DNA of 64,000 nucleotides. It comes from an uncultured Oscillospiraceae bacterium (GTDB lineage Bacteria > Bacillota > Clostridia > Oscillospirales > Oscillospiraceae). The notes beneath the pieces were generated by a model. That model was given only the letters and a program-made list of their open reading frames with translations, was not told the origin of the DNA and did no database searches. A program made the translations under genes and the position numbers. Positions 1 through 7,107 of this stretch are shown piece by piece (position 1 is the stretch's first letter; each line of letters starts with the position of its first letter). The stretch is from assembly GCA_934667815.1 (NCBI GenBank), contig CAKUMO010000007.1, positions 1 to 64,000 on the forward strand, given 5' to 3'.

Positions 1-35
1 CATTGGGCAGTCATTGGTTTACCAACATGACCCGG

Positions 36-55
36 GACCGTCTCGGCAGACGGTC
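36..55 (-). other. Hairpin downstream of rpsJ
   Basis: A perfect 8-bp stem (GACCGTCT / AGACGGTC) closes a 4-nt CGGC loop and can be extended by CCC/GGG across a GG bulge. It lies 33 nt past the rpsJ stop codon. It has no U-run on either side, so it does not look like an intrinsic terminator. A second small inverted repeat (TTGGT-TT-ACCAA) lies at 15-26. The next S10-operon gene, usually rplC, should start beyond the left edge, so the hairpin may be a processing or translational control element. No coding sequence is seen in 1-87. Confidence 0.45.
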
Positions 56-87
56 GGGGTTTGCTGCGATACTATATTAAATAGTGA

Positions 88-396
88 TTACAGCTTTATC
101 TCAATCTCAACACCGGCGGGGAGGTCGAGGCCCTGGAGGGCTTCCACGCACTTTGCGTTCGGGTTGAGGATATCGATCAGTCTCTTGTGGGTTCTGCGCT
201 CGAACTGCTCACGGGAGTCCTTATACTTGTGAACAGCGCGAAGGATGGTGACGACTTCCTTCTTCGTAGGAAGCGGGATGGGGCCGGAGACGGTCGCGCC
301 GTTGCGCTTTGCGGTCTCGACGATCTTCTCGGCAGTCGAGTCGATGAGCTGATGATCGTAAGCCTTGAGGCGGATACGGATCATTGCGTTTGCCAT
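88..396 (-). CDS. rpsJ: 30S ribosomal protein S10
   Basis: This is ribosomal protein S10 (102 residues, the normal bacterial length), a protein of the 30S head that also serves as NusE in transcription antitermination. The sequence has the family hallmarks [20 protein letters not shown] near the start, then [10 protein letters not shown], and ends in GVEIEIKL. The start at 396 is chosen because AAGGAGG lies just upstream of this ATG and the 102-residue product matches the family; an in-frame extension to 486 has no homologous character. It is normally the first gene of the S10-spc operon, whose remainder would lie left of the window. It sits behind a leader of about 270 nt containing a terminator-like hairpin. 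Confidence 0.98.
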   Translation of the reverse strand: MANAMIRIRLKAYDHQLIDSTAEKIVETAKRNGATVSGPIPLPTKKEVVTILRAVHKYKDSREQFERRTHKRLIDILNPNAKCVEALQGLDLPAGVEIEIKL

Positions 397-667
397 TGTT
401 GTTTCCTCCTTGAAAACGTACTCAGTGTTTCTTTTGTCTGCTGGGTACGGTCGAGAGATCGTTGTACGCTTAACCGTGCGTATCACTCCCTATCCATGAA
501 AAAAGGCCGACGTTTGCCGGCCGATCTTCACGGCAGCGGCGATATACGCCACATACCCTGATCGTCTCAGCCGCCCGATGACCGGACATACTCCGCAGAA
601 GTTACCGCCTTACGGCGCAATCTCCTGCATCATCGCAGTTTGTGCGCATGGTTGTCCCCAACGCACG
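397..667 (-). promoter_or_regulatory. Long structured leader of the S10 operon
   Basis: About 270 nt separate the predicted transcription start (near 667) from the rpsJ start codon, far more than needed for a ribosome-binding site. The leader contains several GC-rich inverted repeats, then a hairpin followed by six U residues (499-522) with about 100 nt still to go before rpsJ. That layout is typical of transcription attenuation. A possible alternative pairing joins CCGGTC (580-585) to the 5' arm of the terminator (516-526), which would form an antiterminator. A 15-codon ORF (602-649) exists but has no convincing ribosome-binding site. Autogenous control by a ribosomal protein is inference. 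This stretch holds no other gene. Confidence 0.6.
499..522 (-). terminator. Intrinsic terminator inside the S10 leader
   Basis: A 7-bp stem (GGCCGGC / GTCGGCC, one G-T pair) with an AAAC loop is followed by TTTTTT on the minus strand. It lies between the S10 promoter and rpsJ, so it can only act as an attenuator or as a partial terminator for that transcript. Confidence 0.75.
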
Positions 668-673
668 CTGATT

Positions 674-702
674 ATTGTAATACACTCAGCCGTGAATGTC
701 AA
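674..702 (-). promoter_or_regulatory. Sigma-A promoter of the S10 operon
   Basis: A consensus -35 TTGACA (697-702) and a near-consensus -10 TACAAT (674-679) are separated by exactly 17 nt. It points left into the rpsJ leader. Confidence 0.88.
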
Positions 703-787
703 GAACTTTTTTGGTATTTTTCATAAAAATTTATAGAAAAATTTGTGGAAGATGGAGAATCGATTTTCTTCCCCTTTTCCGCAAAAA

Positions 788-810
788 ATCCGGCGGGAAC
801 CCCGCCGGAT
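788..810 (-). terminator. Terminator of the 822-1730 gene
   Basis: A perfect 10-bp stem (ATCCGGCGGG / CCCGCCGGAT) with a 3-nt loop is followed by a U-run on the minus strand, 11 nt past the stop codon of the upstream membrane protein gene. Confidence 0.88.
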
Positions 811-821
811 AGGATGTATTC

Positions 822-1730
822 TTACCTCAAGCCCCTTGTGTCCATCAGCCAGCGTGCCATTCTCTGCTCGTTCGCGTAATTCTCGCGGCAATAGACCGCG
901 ATCGCGCTGTTCTCCGCAATAAAGCTGAGATACTGACGTTGCTGCTCTCCCTGTATCATGATGTAATTTCCTTGCGCGTCAACACTTTTCTGGAGGCCCT
1001 TCACAGAGGTCAGCGTTCTTTCAAGGAGAGAGCTTGTTTGCTCAAAGCCCTCTTTCACTGCCTGATAAAGAAGCCGTTGATTCTGCTCAATTCGATTCAA
1101 GCTTTCCTGAATATTGTCAAGACGCAGACATATCCGATTTGCGCGTGCCTCCGCTTCCAGCATATTATACGCACCCTCATAGCCGGTCAACTCCGTACAA
1201 ATGCCGGATTCCAGATATTCGTAGATGGTGCAAATCGCCTCAAGCGTCCTGTACTTCGGATAAATCAGGTTCTTTCCATAATACTGCGTCAAAACCTGCT
1301 GGGTGTTGCTTTTCTCGGTCGCAACAATGCGGTACATTTCAATCAGGCCGAGCTTTTTGTTTTCGTGCTCTATACATACGTTCCGATGCATCCGGTCAAG
1401 GTTCGCATTGGCTCTGCTGCAATTGCCTTTTCGAATGACCAGCACAAAAGTACATACCGCCAGATAGATAAGTGCAAAAAGCGGACAAAGAAGCAAATAT
1501 GCCGCATTTCTCCCATTCAAAGCAGAAATAGCTGCAATAAGCAAGCTCGCTACGAGAACAATAATGAATGGTACTTTGGGGCAACGAAAGCGAACATTGT
1601 AATGATTCGGCGGCGCAGGCAGAGCAGTGTTGATCTCCGTGTCGATTCTTCCCAAGAGTTCGTCTTCCTCGTAGACCTTTCGTTCCAGCGCTACAATGTT
1701 GCGAAGGTACTGCATGAATTCGTTTGTCAT
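822..1730 (-). CDS. Uncharacterised two-helix membrane protein with coiled coil
   Basis: I do not recognise the family of this 302-residue protein. It has a short charged N-terminus, two transmembrane helices at about residues 54-72 and 76-98, and a long soluble C-terminal part. Residues of about 195-265 look like a coiled coil (LRLDNIQESLNRIEQNQRLL). The base composition is AT-richer than the neighbouring housekeeping genes, which suggests acquisition. A weak AAAGGGG ribosome-binding site precedes the ATG. It is transcribed divergently from a small XRE repressor. Its promoter carries a perfect palindrome between -35 and -10, so it is very probably repressed by that neighbour. A role in stress or phage response is only speculation. 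Confidence 0.75.
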   Translation of the reverse strand: MTNEFMQYLRNIVALERKVYEEDELLGRIDTEINTALPAPPNHYNVRFRCPKVPFIIVLVASLLIAAISALNGRNAAYLLLCPLFALIYLAVCTFVLVIRKGNCSRANANLDRMHRNVCIEHENKKLGLIEMYRIVATEKSNTQQVLTQYYGKNLIYPKYRTLEAICTIYEYLESGICTELTGYEGAYNMLEAEARANRICLRLDNIQESLNRIEQNQRLLYQAVKEGFEQTSSLLERTLTSVKGLQKSVDAQGNYIMIQGEQQRQYLSFIAENSAIAVYCRENYANEQRMARWLMDTRGLR

Positions 1731-1762
1731 CTACCATTTTCCCCTTTTCTCTTTTTTATAAT

Positions 1763-1791
1763 ATATTACCGCAATTTGCGGTAAATGTCAA
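1763..1791 (-). promoter_or_regulatory. Promoter of the 822-1730 gene
   Basis: -35 TTGACA (1786-1791) and -10 TAATAT (1763-1768) are spaced 17 nt apart on the minus strand. The spacer is almost filled by the palindromic operator at 1767-1783, so a bound repressor would block RNA polymerase. Confidence 0.85.
1767..1783. promoter_or_regulatory. Operator 1 for the XRE repressor
   Basis: Perfect inverted repeat TACCGCAA-T-TTGCGGTA. It lies between the -35 and -10 of the leftward promoter. Assignment to the adjacent XRE protein is inferred from position and from the second copy 25 bp away. Confidence 0.75.
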
Positions 1792-1792
1792 T

Positions 1793-1807
1793 ACTGCAAA
1801 TTGCGGT
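1793..1807. promoter_or_regulatory. Operator 2 for the XRE repressor
   Basis: Imperfect copy ACTGCAA-A-TTGCGGT with one mismatched pair. Its centre (1800) is 25 bp from the centre of operator 1 (1775). It lies just upstream of the TATAAT box at 1820-1825 that probably serves the XRE gene, consistent with autoregulation. Confidence 0.65.
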
Positions 1808-1846
1808 TTGTTATGATTTTATAATCATCATTTAGGAGAGTATCAT

Positions 1847-2062
1847 ATGGTTTACCACCGCGTCCGCGACTTGCGTGAAGATCACGATCTAAAGCAAAAA
1901 GAGCTGGCTGAATTTCTCAACTGCTCACAGCAGGTCTATAGCAATTACGAATTAGGTCAACGTGACATACCTACCGAGATTCTTATCCGGCTTTCGGAGT
2001 TTTACCACGTTTCTGTAGATTATCTGCTTGGGCTGACGAATCGTCCCGAGCGCAACGAATAA
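1847..2062 (+). CDS. Small XRE-family helix-turn-helix regulator
   Basis: This 71-residue protein is a single XRE/Cro HTH domain (RVRDLREDHDLKQKELAEFL, then QQVYSNYELGQRDIP) with the usual C-terminal helix VSVDYLLGLTN. There is no effector domain, so it is a minimal repressor. The start has TAGGAGAG nine nucleotides upstream, and a TATAAT box lies at 1820-1825. It is divergent from the two-helix membrane protein gene. The shared 116-bp region contains two matching palindromes, which points to control of both genes by this protein. The trigger for derepression is not visible. Confidence 0.9.
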   Translation: MVYHRVRDLREDHDLKQKELAEFLNCSQQVYSNYELGQRDIPTEILIRLSEFYHVSVDYLLGLTNRPERNE

Positions 2063-2118
2063 ACACTTTCACTTTCCAGCGGACATCGAGCACATTCGGA
2101 CAGATACAGTGCAATAAA

Positions 2119-2152
2119 ACAGACGGCCGAGTTTTACTCAGCCGTCTGTTTT
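2119..2152. terminator. Bidirectional terminator between XRE and DUF2284 genes
   Basis: A long stem (ACAGACGGC.. / ..GCCGTCTGT) with A-run before and T-run after serves the convergent genes on both sides. It overlaps the stop codon of the leftward DUF2284 gene. Confidence 0.85.
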
Positions 2153-2690
2153 AATCAAACACATACATGCCGTAGAGCGTCAGCAAGCCCGGACCGCCGT
2201 CGTACTCGATTCCGCAGCCCTCGCAGAGCTTGCGCACAAAAATGCAGTAGGCCGACATGCACGAATAGCATAGATCCGGAAAAATGCACGGTTCGCCGCG
2301 CACAATGGCGCAGGGCTTGCACAGAGAGCAGCCGCCCGAGCCGACCATAAAGCCCGCGCAGCCCTGCTCACGCAACGCGCGCATCAGCCGCTGGCTCATG
2401 GCGTTGTGTTCGGCCTTGGCCGGAGCCGTCTGCTTCGCATCGGAATAGTCGTCCACCTGCCAAATGGTCTGCAAAACCAGCGCATGCCTGTGATGCTTGA
2501 GCTTCTGTTCCATTTCCTCCGGCGTGCCGCAATCCGGCGGGCAGGCATAGTTCACGCCGTACTTGCCGCAGAGATTTTCTTCGCACAGCGGGCGAAACGA
2601 CGCATCAAAGGGAATGTTCTGCGTCTCGACTACCGCAGCAGCAGAAAAGCCCATCGCTTCTGCCATCTCTATCATTTGCTCGTGCGTCAT
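2151..2690 (-). CDS. DUF2284 predicted metal-binding protein
   Basis: This 179-residue protein matches the cysteine-rich DUF2284 family, whose members are annotated as predicted metal-binding proteins. Visible hallmarks are LCGKYGVNYACPPDCGTPEEM near residue 40-60 and GGCSLCKPCAIVRGEPCIFPD near residue 120-140, with further cysteines up to CEGCGIEYD. The paired CxxC groups suggest Fe-S or zinc binding. It is likely cytosolic, as no signal peptide is present. It stands alone between an XRE gene (convergent) and a CarD-type gene (upstream, same strand, 37-bp gap). The substrate or partner is unknown. Confidence 0.85.
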   Translation of the reverse strand: MTHEQMIEMAEAMGFSAAAVVETQNIPFDASFRPLCEENLCGKYGVNYACPPDCGTPEEMEQKLKHHRHALVLQTIWQVDDYSDAKQTAPAKAEHNAMSQRLMRALREQGCAGFMVGSGGCSLCKPCAIVRGEPCIFPDLCYSCMSAYCIFVRKLCEGCGIEYDGGPGLLTLYGMYVFD

Positions 2691-2727
2691 AAAATCATTC
2701 CTATACTACAATTTAAATATGTATCGT

Positions 2728-3231
2728 TCAGGCTTCCGTGCCGATGTGCCCCCGAATATAATCCGGCACGTCGGTCTGCGGGATTTGCAGAACAAAGGCA
2801 AATTCGTCATGCAGCAGGCGCTCGGCGTCGCGCAGGATCTGGTCGTCGCCGGTTCTGAGCTGTTTCCCCATGGTGCGGAGCTGCTGACGGCGCTGATAAA
2901 GCGTGCGGATCATGCGCATCAGGACGCAGCGGTCGCCGCCGGTTAGAATTTTGCCGTAGGCTTCACGGCGTTCGTTCGGGTCATCCACCCACGCGACCTC
3001 GTCCTGTGCAACATCACCGAGGATGCTTTCGATCTCCTGTATGGAGAGCACACGGCGCATCCGCGCGACGAGCTGCTCGTTGCCCGCAGGAACATAAATC
3101 GTTGCGCTCGGACGGTAGACCGGCTTTAGAATGTAGTAGTCCTCGCGCACTGCGCCGACCTTGAGACGTTCTCTGCCCTCAACCCTGCACACATCCGTGC
3201 CGTATAGAACCATTTCTCCGCACTGAACCAC
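2728..3231 (-). CDS. CarD/CdnL-type transcription regulator
   Basis: This protein of about 167 residues resembles the CarD_CdnL_TRCF family, which binds the RNA polymerase beta subunit and modulates initiation. The N-terminal region GEMVLYGTDVCRVEGRER corresponds to the RNAP-interacting Tudor-like domain (about residues 5-60). The helical C-terminal half contains the conserved WVDDPNERREAYGKIL segment and several basic residues. The GTG start at 3231 is preferred: AGAGGAG lies 8 nt upstream, and a GTG six codons earlier has none. A TGGTATAAT extended -10 (TATAAT at 3264-3269) provides a promoter. Such proteins often control rRNA or growth-related promoters; the targets here are unknown. Confidence 0.85.
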   Translation of the reverse strand: MVQCGEMVLYGTDVCRVEGRERLKVGAVREDYYILKPVYRPSATIYVPAGNEQLVARMRRVLSIQEIESILGDVAQDEVAWVDDPNERREAYGKILTGGDRCVLMRMIRTLYQRRQQLRTMGKQLRTGDDQILRDAERLLHDEFAFVLQIPQTDVPDYIRGHIGTEA

Positions 3232-3316
3232 GCAAATCGCTCCTCTCACCGTATTCTGTACTGATTATACCACATTTCGGGCGATTTTGCGCATGGGCAA
3301 TTTCCACAAATTTAAA

Positions 3317-3350
3317 AATAAAGTCCTCGGCATGAGCCGAGGACTTTATT
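3317..3350. terminator. Terminator of rplS
   Basis: A perfect 15-bp stem (3317-3331 / 3336-3350; core AAAGTCCTCGGC) with an ATGA loop lies 7 nt past the rplS stop and is followed by a U-rich run on the minus strand. Confidence 0.92.
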
Positions 3351-3357
3351 GCGGAGT

Positions 3358-3699
3358 TTAGACTCTCTCCTTGACCTTTGCAGCCTTGCCAAGGCGGTTG
3401 CGCAGATAGTAGAGCTTTGCACGGCGAACCTTGCCGCGGCGGACAGTCTCAACCTTCACGATGTTCGGAGAATGAACCGGAAACACCTTCTCGCAGCCGA
3501 CGCCGTAGCTCAGACGGCGGACGGTGATGGACTCCTCAATGCCGCCGTGCTTGCGGGCAATGATGGTGCCTTCAAAAACCTGCACTCTCTCGCGAGCGCC
3601 TTCCTTGATTTTTACATGAACGCGAACGGTGTCGCCGACATTCATCTGCGGCAGTTCTTCCTTCATGTACTGGCTGGTCAGAGCCTTCATCAGATCCAT
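3358..3699 (-). CDS. rplS: 50S ribosomal protein L19
   Basis: Ribosomal protein L19 (113 residues, the normal length), located at the 30S-50S interface. Typical motifs are [47 protein letters not shown] and KAKVKERV-like KAAKVKERV at the end. The start at 3699 has AAGGAGGAC directly upstream. It is monocistronic here, with its own promoter (3782-3810), a short leader that can pair with the Shine-Dalgarno sequence, and a strong terminator. The usual trmD/rimM partners are absent. Confidence 0.98.
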   Translation of the reverse strand: MDLMKALTSQYMKEELPQMNVGDTVRVHVKIKEGARERVQVFEGTIIARKHGGIEESITVRRLSYGVGCEKVFPVHSPNIVKVETVRRGKVRRAKLYYLRNRLGKAAKVKERV

Positions 3700-3781
3700 A
3701 GTTTTGTCCTCCTTGTTTATTAGGCGTTCGTACCGGCGTTGACCGCGCCGCGCAGAGGACCACCCGTTTGCAGACTTGCTT
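3700..3781 (-). promoter_or_regulatory. L19 leader, probable autoregulatory RNA
   Basis: The roughly 80-nt leader between promoter and rplS fits in length and place the L19 leader known from low-GC Gram-positive bacteria. Within it, GUCCUC (plus-strand positions 3755-3760) is complementary to GAGGAC of the Shine-Dalgarno region (3706-3711). Pairing would sequester the ribosome-binding site. I did not verify a match to the published covariance model. Confidence 0.6.
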
Positions 3782-3810
3782 ATGATACCATAAGTTTTCC
3801 CCGAAATCAA
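3782..3810 (-). promoter_or_regulatory. Promoter of rplS
   Basis: -35 TTGATT (3805-3810) and -10 TATCAT (3782-3787) with a 17-nt spacer on the minus strand. Confidence 0.8.
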
Positions 3811-3884
3811 GCCCAAATTTCAATTTTTTCTCTCCCATAAAGTGTGAATTTTTTGTCACATCTCTGTTATTTCCGCCGAAACTG

Positions 3885-3893
3885 TGCTATAAT
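3885..3893 (+). promoter_or_regulatory. Extended -10 promoter of the P-type ATPase gene
   Basis: TG-C-TATAAT is an extended -10 element 36 nt upstream of the ATPase start codon. No good -35 box is present at the expected distance (TGTTAT at best). Confidence 0.65.
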
Positions 3894-3928
3894 TCAAAGG
3901 AATTTACAAGGCAGACAGGGGGCACACC

Positions 3929-6370
3929 ATGAAGCCGAAAGAAAAGCACACTCCCCACCGCGCCTACCGTCCTATTCCCGTTCTGAATGCCGACGTGCAG
4001 GAGGGACTTTCTCCGCAGGATGTCAAGCTGCGTTTGACCAACGGTCTGAGTAACAAGCAGCCGCCCACGAACACCAAATCCGAGCGTCAGATTGTCAGGG
4101 AGAACGTTTTTACCTTCTTCAATCTCATTTTTCTGGTGCTCGCGGCAGCGCTCGTGGCGGTCGGTTCATTCAAAAATCTGATGTTTCTGGTCGTCGCCGT
4201 GGCCAACACCGTCGTCGGCATTTTTCAGGAGACGCGCGCCAAGCGCGCCGTCGATAAGCTGACGCTGGTCGCCGCCGGTCAGCAGAAGGCCATCCGTTCC
4301 GGTCAGCGCGTGAACCTACGGACGGATCAGCTCGTCCGCGACGACATCGTGGAATTTTCGGCAGGCGACCAGATTTGTGCCGATGCCGTCGTGCGCGACG
4401 GGCAGATGCAGGTCAACGAGTCCCTGCTGACCGGTGAGGCCGACGCCATCATTAAAAATCCCGGCGATGAGCTGAAATCCGGCAGCTTCGTCATTTCCGG
4501 CCGCTGCCGCGCCCAGCTCACACACGTCGGCGCGGAGAGCTACGCCGCCAGACTTGCGGCCGAGGCACGCCGTGACGTGCGCTCGACGCAGTCGGAGATG
4601 ATGAAGTCCCTGACGCGGCTCATTACCGTCGTCGGTATCGCGCTCATTCCCTTGGGCATCATGCTTTTTTTGCGGCACTATCTTTCCGCATTTCAGGGGC
4701 TTCCTCTGCGCGAATCCGTAGAATCCACGGTCGCCGCCCTCATCGGCATGATCCCCGAGGGTCTGTATCTGCTGACCAGCGTCGCCATTGCGGCAAGCTG
4801 TCTGAAGCTTTCGCGCAGCCGTGTGCTTGTGCAGGATATGAACTGCATTGAGACGCTGGCGCACGTCGATGTTCTCTGTGTAGACAAGACCGGCACCATC
4901 ACGGAGCCCTCCATGGAGGTCACGGACATTTTCCCGCTCGCCTCCGAGCGCTTCAGCTATGAGGATATTGAAAAAATCCTTGCAGCCTTCTACTACGGCG
5001 AGGAGCCGGACAACGAAACGGCCAAGGCCATGGCGCTGCAATTCGGCGAACAGTCGAGCTGGCACGCAGTCAAGCGCATTCCTTTCTCTTCCTCGACCAA
5101 ATGGTCGGCGGCGGACTTTGGGGAGCACGGCCGCTATGTCATCGGCGCACCGGAGTTCGTTATGGGCAACCGCTATGACTCCATCCGCGACAATACGGAG
5201 CCGTGGTCGGCACGCGGCTGCCGCGTGCTGCTTCTGGCATCCTATGAAACGACGTTCGACGGCCCGCTGGACAGTGCGCTCGTCACCCCCATCGCGCTGA
5301 TCTACCTTTCAAACCTGCTGCGCCCGGATGCGCAGAGCACCTTCCGCTACTTCGCCGAGCAAGGCGTTTCCATCCGTGTGATCTCCGGCGATAACCCCAT
5401 CACCGTCTCCGAAATCGCTACACGCGCGGGCATCGAAAACGCCGACCGCTACATCGACGCGACCTGCCTTCGCACCGAGCGTGACTTTGCCGAGGCCGTG
5501 CGCAAATACACGGTCTTTGGCCGCGTGACGCCGGAACAGAAGCGCATGCTCGTGCGGGCGTTCAAGGCGCAGGGGCATACGGTGGCCATGACAGGCGACG
5601 GCGTGAACGACGTGCTTGCCCTTAAGGACGCCGACTGCGGCATCGCGATGGCCTCGGGCAGCCAGGCCGCCTCGCAGGTTGCGCAGATCGTGCTGCTGAA
5701 CTCGCAGTTCGGCGCCATGCCGCGCATCGTCGCGGAGGGCCGCCGCGTCATCAACAACATCCAGCGCGCCGCTGCACTGTTCCTTGTGAAGAACATCTTC
5801 TCTTTCGTTTTGACTGTTCTCCTGATGTTCGTAAATATGCCCTATCCGCTGCAGGCCATTCAGCTCTCGCTCATCAGCAGCCTGACCATCGGCGTGCCGT
5901 CTTTCTTCCTTGCGCTTGAGCCGAATTACGCACGTGTCGAGGGTAAATTCATGCGCAATGTCATTCGCCGCGCCATGCCGGGCGGTCTGACGAACATCAT
6001 TCTGGTCATTCTCGCAGGCATGCTGACATCCACCTTCAATCTGCCGGACACGCATCTGAATACCATCGCGGTCTGGCTTCTGGCCGCCGTCGGTCTCATC
6101 ACGCTGTACCACGTTTCCAAGCCGTTTTCCAAGCTGCGCAGGATCGTATTTTGTTCCATGTCTGTCGCGATGGTGTTCTGTCTGCTGTTTATCCCGGGTT
6201 TTTTTGACATTCCGCGTATCAATTACCAGTCAGGTCTTGTCATGGCCGTGCTGCTGCTCACCGCTCCCACGCTCATGCGCTTCTTCCTGCTGATCTTTGA
6301 CCGTCAGGTGGAAAAATACGATCAAAAGCCGCATCCAAAAAAGCGCGTCAAGCCGCGCCGCAGAGCCTAA
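3929..6370 (+). CDS. Cation-transporting P-type ATPase, CtpE-like
   Basis: This 813-residue membrane ATPase has all core P-type elements: transmembrane pair near residues 60-100, actuator loop with LLTGEAD (about 167), IPEGLYLLT in the ion-binding helix (about 277), phosphorylation motif DKTGT (about 319), a nucleotide-binding domain, GDGVND (about 557) and a final membrane domain. TGEA replaces the usual TGES of the actuator loop. The overall pattern, with PEGL and no N-terminal heavy-metal domain, resembles mycobacterial CtpE, reported as a calcium transporter. The ion is therefore probably Ca2+ or another divalent cation, by inference. The start follows a GGGGG ribosome-binding site, and the C-terminus is strongly basic. 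It is monocistronic. Confidence 0.9.
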   Translation: MKPKEKHTPHRAYRPIPVLNADVQEGLSPQDVKLRLTNGLSNKQPPTNTKSERQIVRENVFTFFNLIFLVLAAALVAVGSFKNLMFLVVAVANTVVGIFQETRAKRAVDKLTLVAAGQQKAIRSGQRVNLRTDQLVRDDIVEFSAGDQICADAVVRDGQMQVNESLLTGEADAIIKNPGDELKSGSFVISGRCRAQLTHVGAESYAARLAAEARRDVRSTQSEMMKSLTRLITVVGIALIPLGIMLFLRHYLSAFQGLPLRESVESTVAALIGMIPEGLYLLTSVAIAASCLKLSRSRVLVQDMNCIETLAHVDVLCVDKTGTITEPSMEVTDIFPLASERFSYEDIEKILAAFYYGEEPDNETAKAMALQFGEQSSWHAVKRIPFSSSTKWSAADFGEHGRYVIGAPEFVMGNRYDSIRDNTEPWSARGCRVLLLASYETTFDGPLDSALVTPIALIYLSNLLRPDAQSTFRYFAEQGVSIRVISGDNPITVSEIATRAGIENADRYIDATCLRTERDFAEAVRKYTVFGRVTPEQKRMLVRAFKAQGHTVAMTGDGVNDVLALKDADCGIAMASGSQAASQVAQIVLLNSQFGAMPRIVAEGRRVINNIQRAAALFLVKNIFSFVLTVLLMFVNMPYPLQAIQLSLISSLTIGVPSFFLALEPNYARVEGKFMRNVIRRAMPGGLTNIILVILAGMLTSTFNLPDTHLNTIAVWLLAAVGLITLYHVSKPFSKLRRIVFCSMSVAMVFCLLFIPGFFDIPRINYQSGLVMAVLLLTAPTLMRFFLLIFDRQVEKYDQKPHPKKRVKPRRRA

Positions 6371-6422
6371 GGGATTCAAATAGGGCAGCTTCGGGCCGAA
6401 CCTGACTTGGAATCCCAAAAAA

Positions 6423-6452
6423 CAACCGCAGAGCATCATTGCTCTGCGGTTG
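6423..6452. terminator. Bidirectional terminator
   Basis: A 12-bp perfect stem (CAACCGCAGAGC / GCTCTGCGGTTG) lies between the convergent ATPase gene and the TIGR03936 gene. The minus-strand side is followed by TTTTTT, so it is strongest for the leftward operon. Confidence 0.85.
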
Positions 6453-6459
6453 CTTATAA

Positions 6460-7107
6460 TTATCGAAACTCTGCCATGGCCGCGTCGAGCATTTCCAGGC
6501 GGCAGCACTTTGCAAAATCCGGCTTGCAGTCCGGCAGATACCGCTCCACGGCTGCGGCAAGCAGCATGGGATTGAGCGGCGGATTCTGTGCGCTGACGAC
6601 GGCCTCGAGTACGAGCGCATTCTCTTTCTCCGTGATCTCGCAGGTGTGCAGCAGCGGCCGCACATCCGTCTCCTCCATGCCGCGCTTGGTGCGTTTTTCC
6701 ACGATCAGCGTCTGCCCGGAGAGCAGCGACGTGATCTTCTGCGCGGCCTGCTCCGGCACGCCCGCGTCATACTCCAGCGTGAGCCGCACACGCATCCAGA
6801 CAAGCTCCTTGCCCTTGCGCGTGCTGTCGTAGACCGCAAGGACGCGCACCCCCTCGGGCAGCACGCGGTTGAGCGTCTCCGGGGTGATCGGCTCCTGCGT
6901 GTCCAGCTCAAATTCCATGATCTCACAGTGACTTTCCATGCCAACGCTCAGGGGCAGCAGCATGGAAACATAGGCATGCGGCGTGTAGCCCTGAGAATGG
7001 TGCAGCAGCACGCCTGCACGCCGGAATGCCCGCTGCATCAGGCGCATCAGGTCGAGGTGCGACATCCAGATTGCTGTTCCGGTCTTTTCAAAGAGCACTC
7101 TATGCAT
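6460..7107 (-). CDS. TIGR03936 / DUF2344 family protein
   Basis: This 215-residue protein belongs to the DUF2344 (TIGR03936) family that accompanies the TIGR03960 radical SAM protein. The N-terminus VLFEKTGTAIWMSHLDLMR and the segment GYTPHAYVSMLLPLSVGMES are characteristic. It overlaps the upstream radical SAM gene by 8 nt, implying translational coupling and a joint function. In many Firmicutes the pair sits next to rng and rplU-rpmA, suggesting a role around ribosome or RNA maturation, but the reaction is unknown. It is the last gene of a four-gene operon. Confidence 0.9.
   Translation of the reverse strand: MHRVLFEKTGTAIWMSHLDLMRLMQRAFRRAGVLLHHSQGYTPHAYVSMLLPLSVGMESHCEIMEFELDTQEPITPETLNRVLPEGVRVLAVYDSTRKGKELVWMRVRLTLEYDAGVPEQAAQKITSLLSGQTLIVEKRTKRGMEETDVRPLLHTCEITEKENALVLEAVVSAQNPPLNPMLLAAAVERYLPDCKPDFAKCCRLEMLDAAMAEFR

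Noticed and set aside
1..87. Start of rplC at the left edge
   Set aside because: No reading frame with L3 features begins within the visible 87 bases, so the gene must start outside the window.
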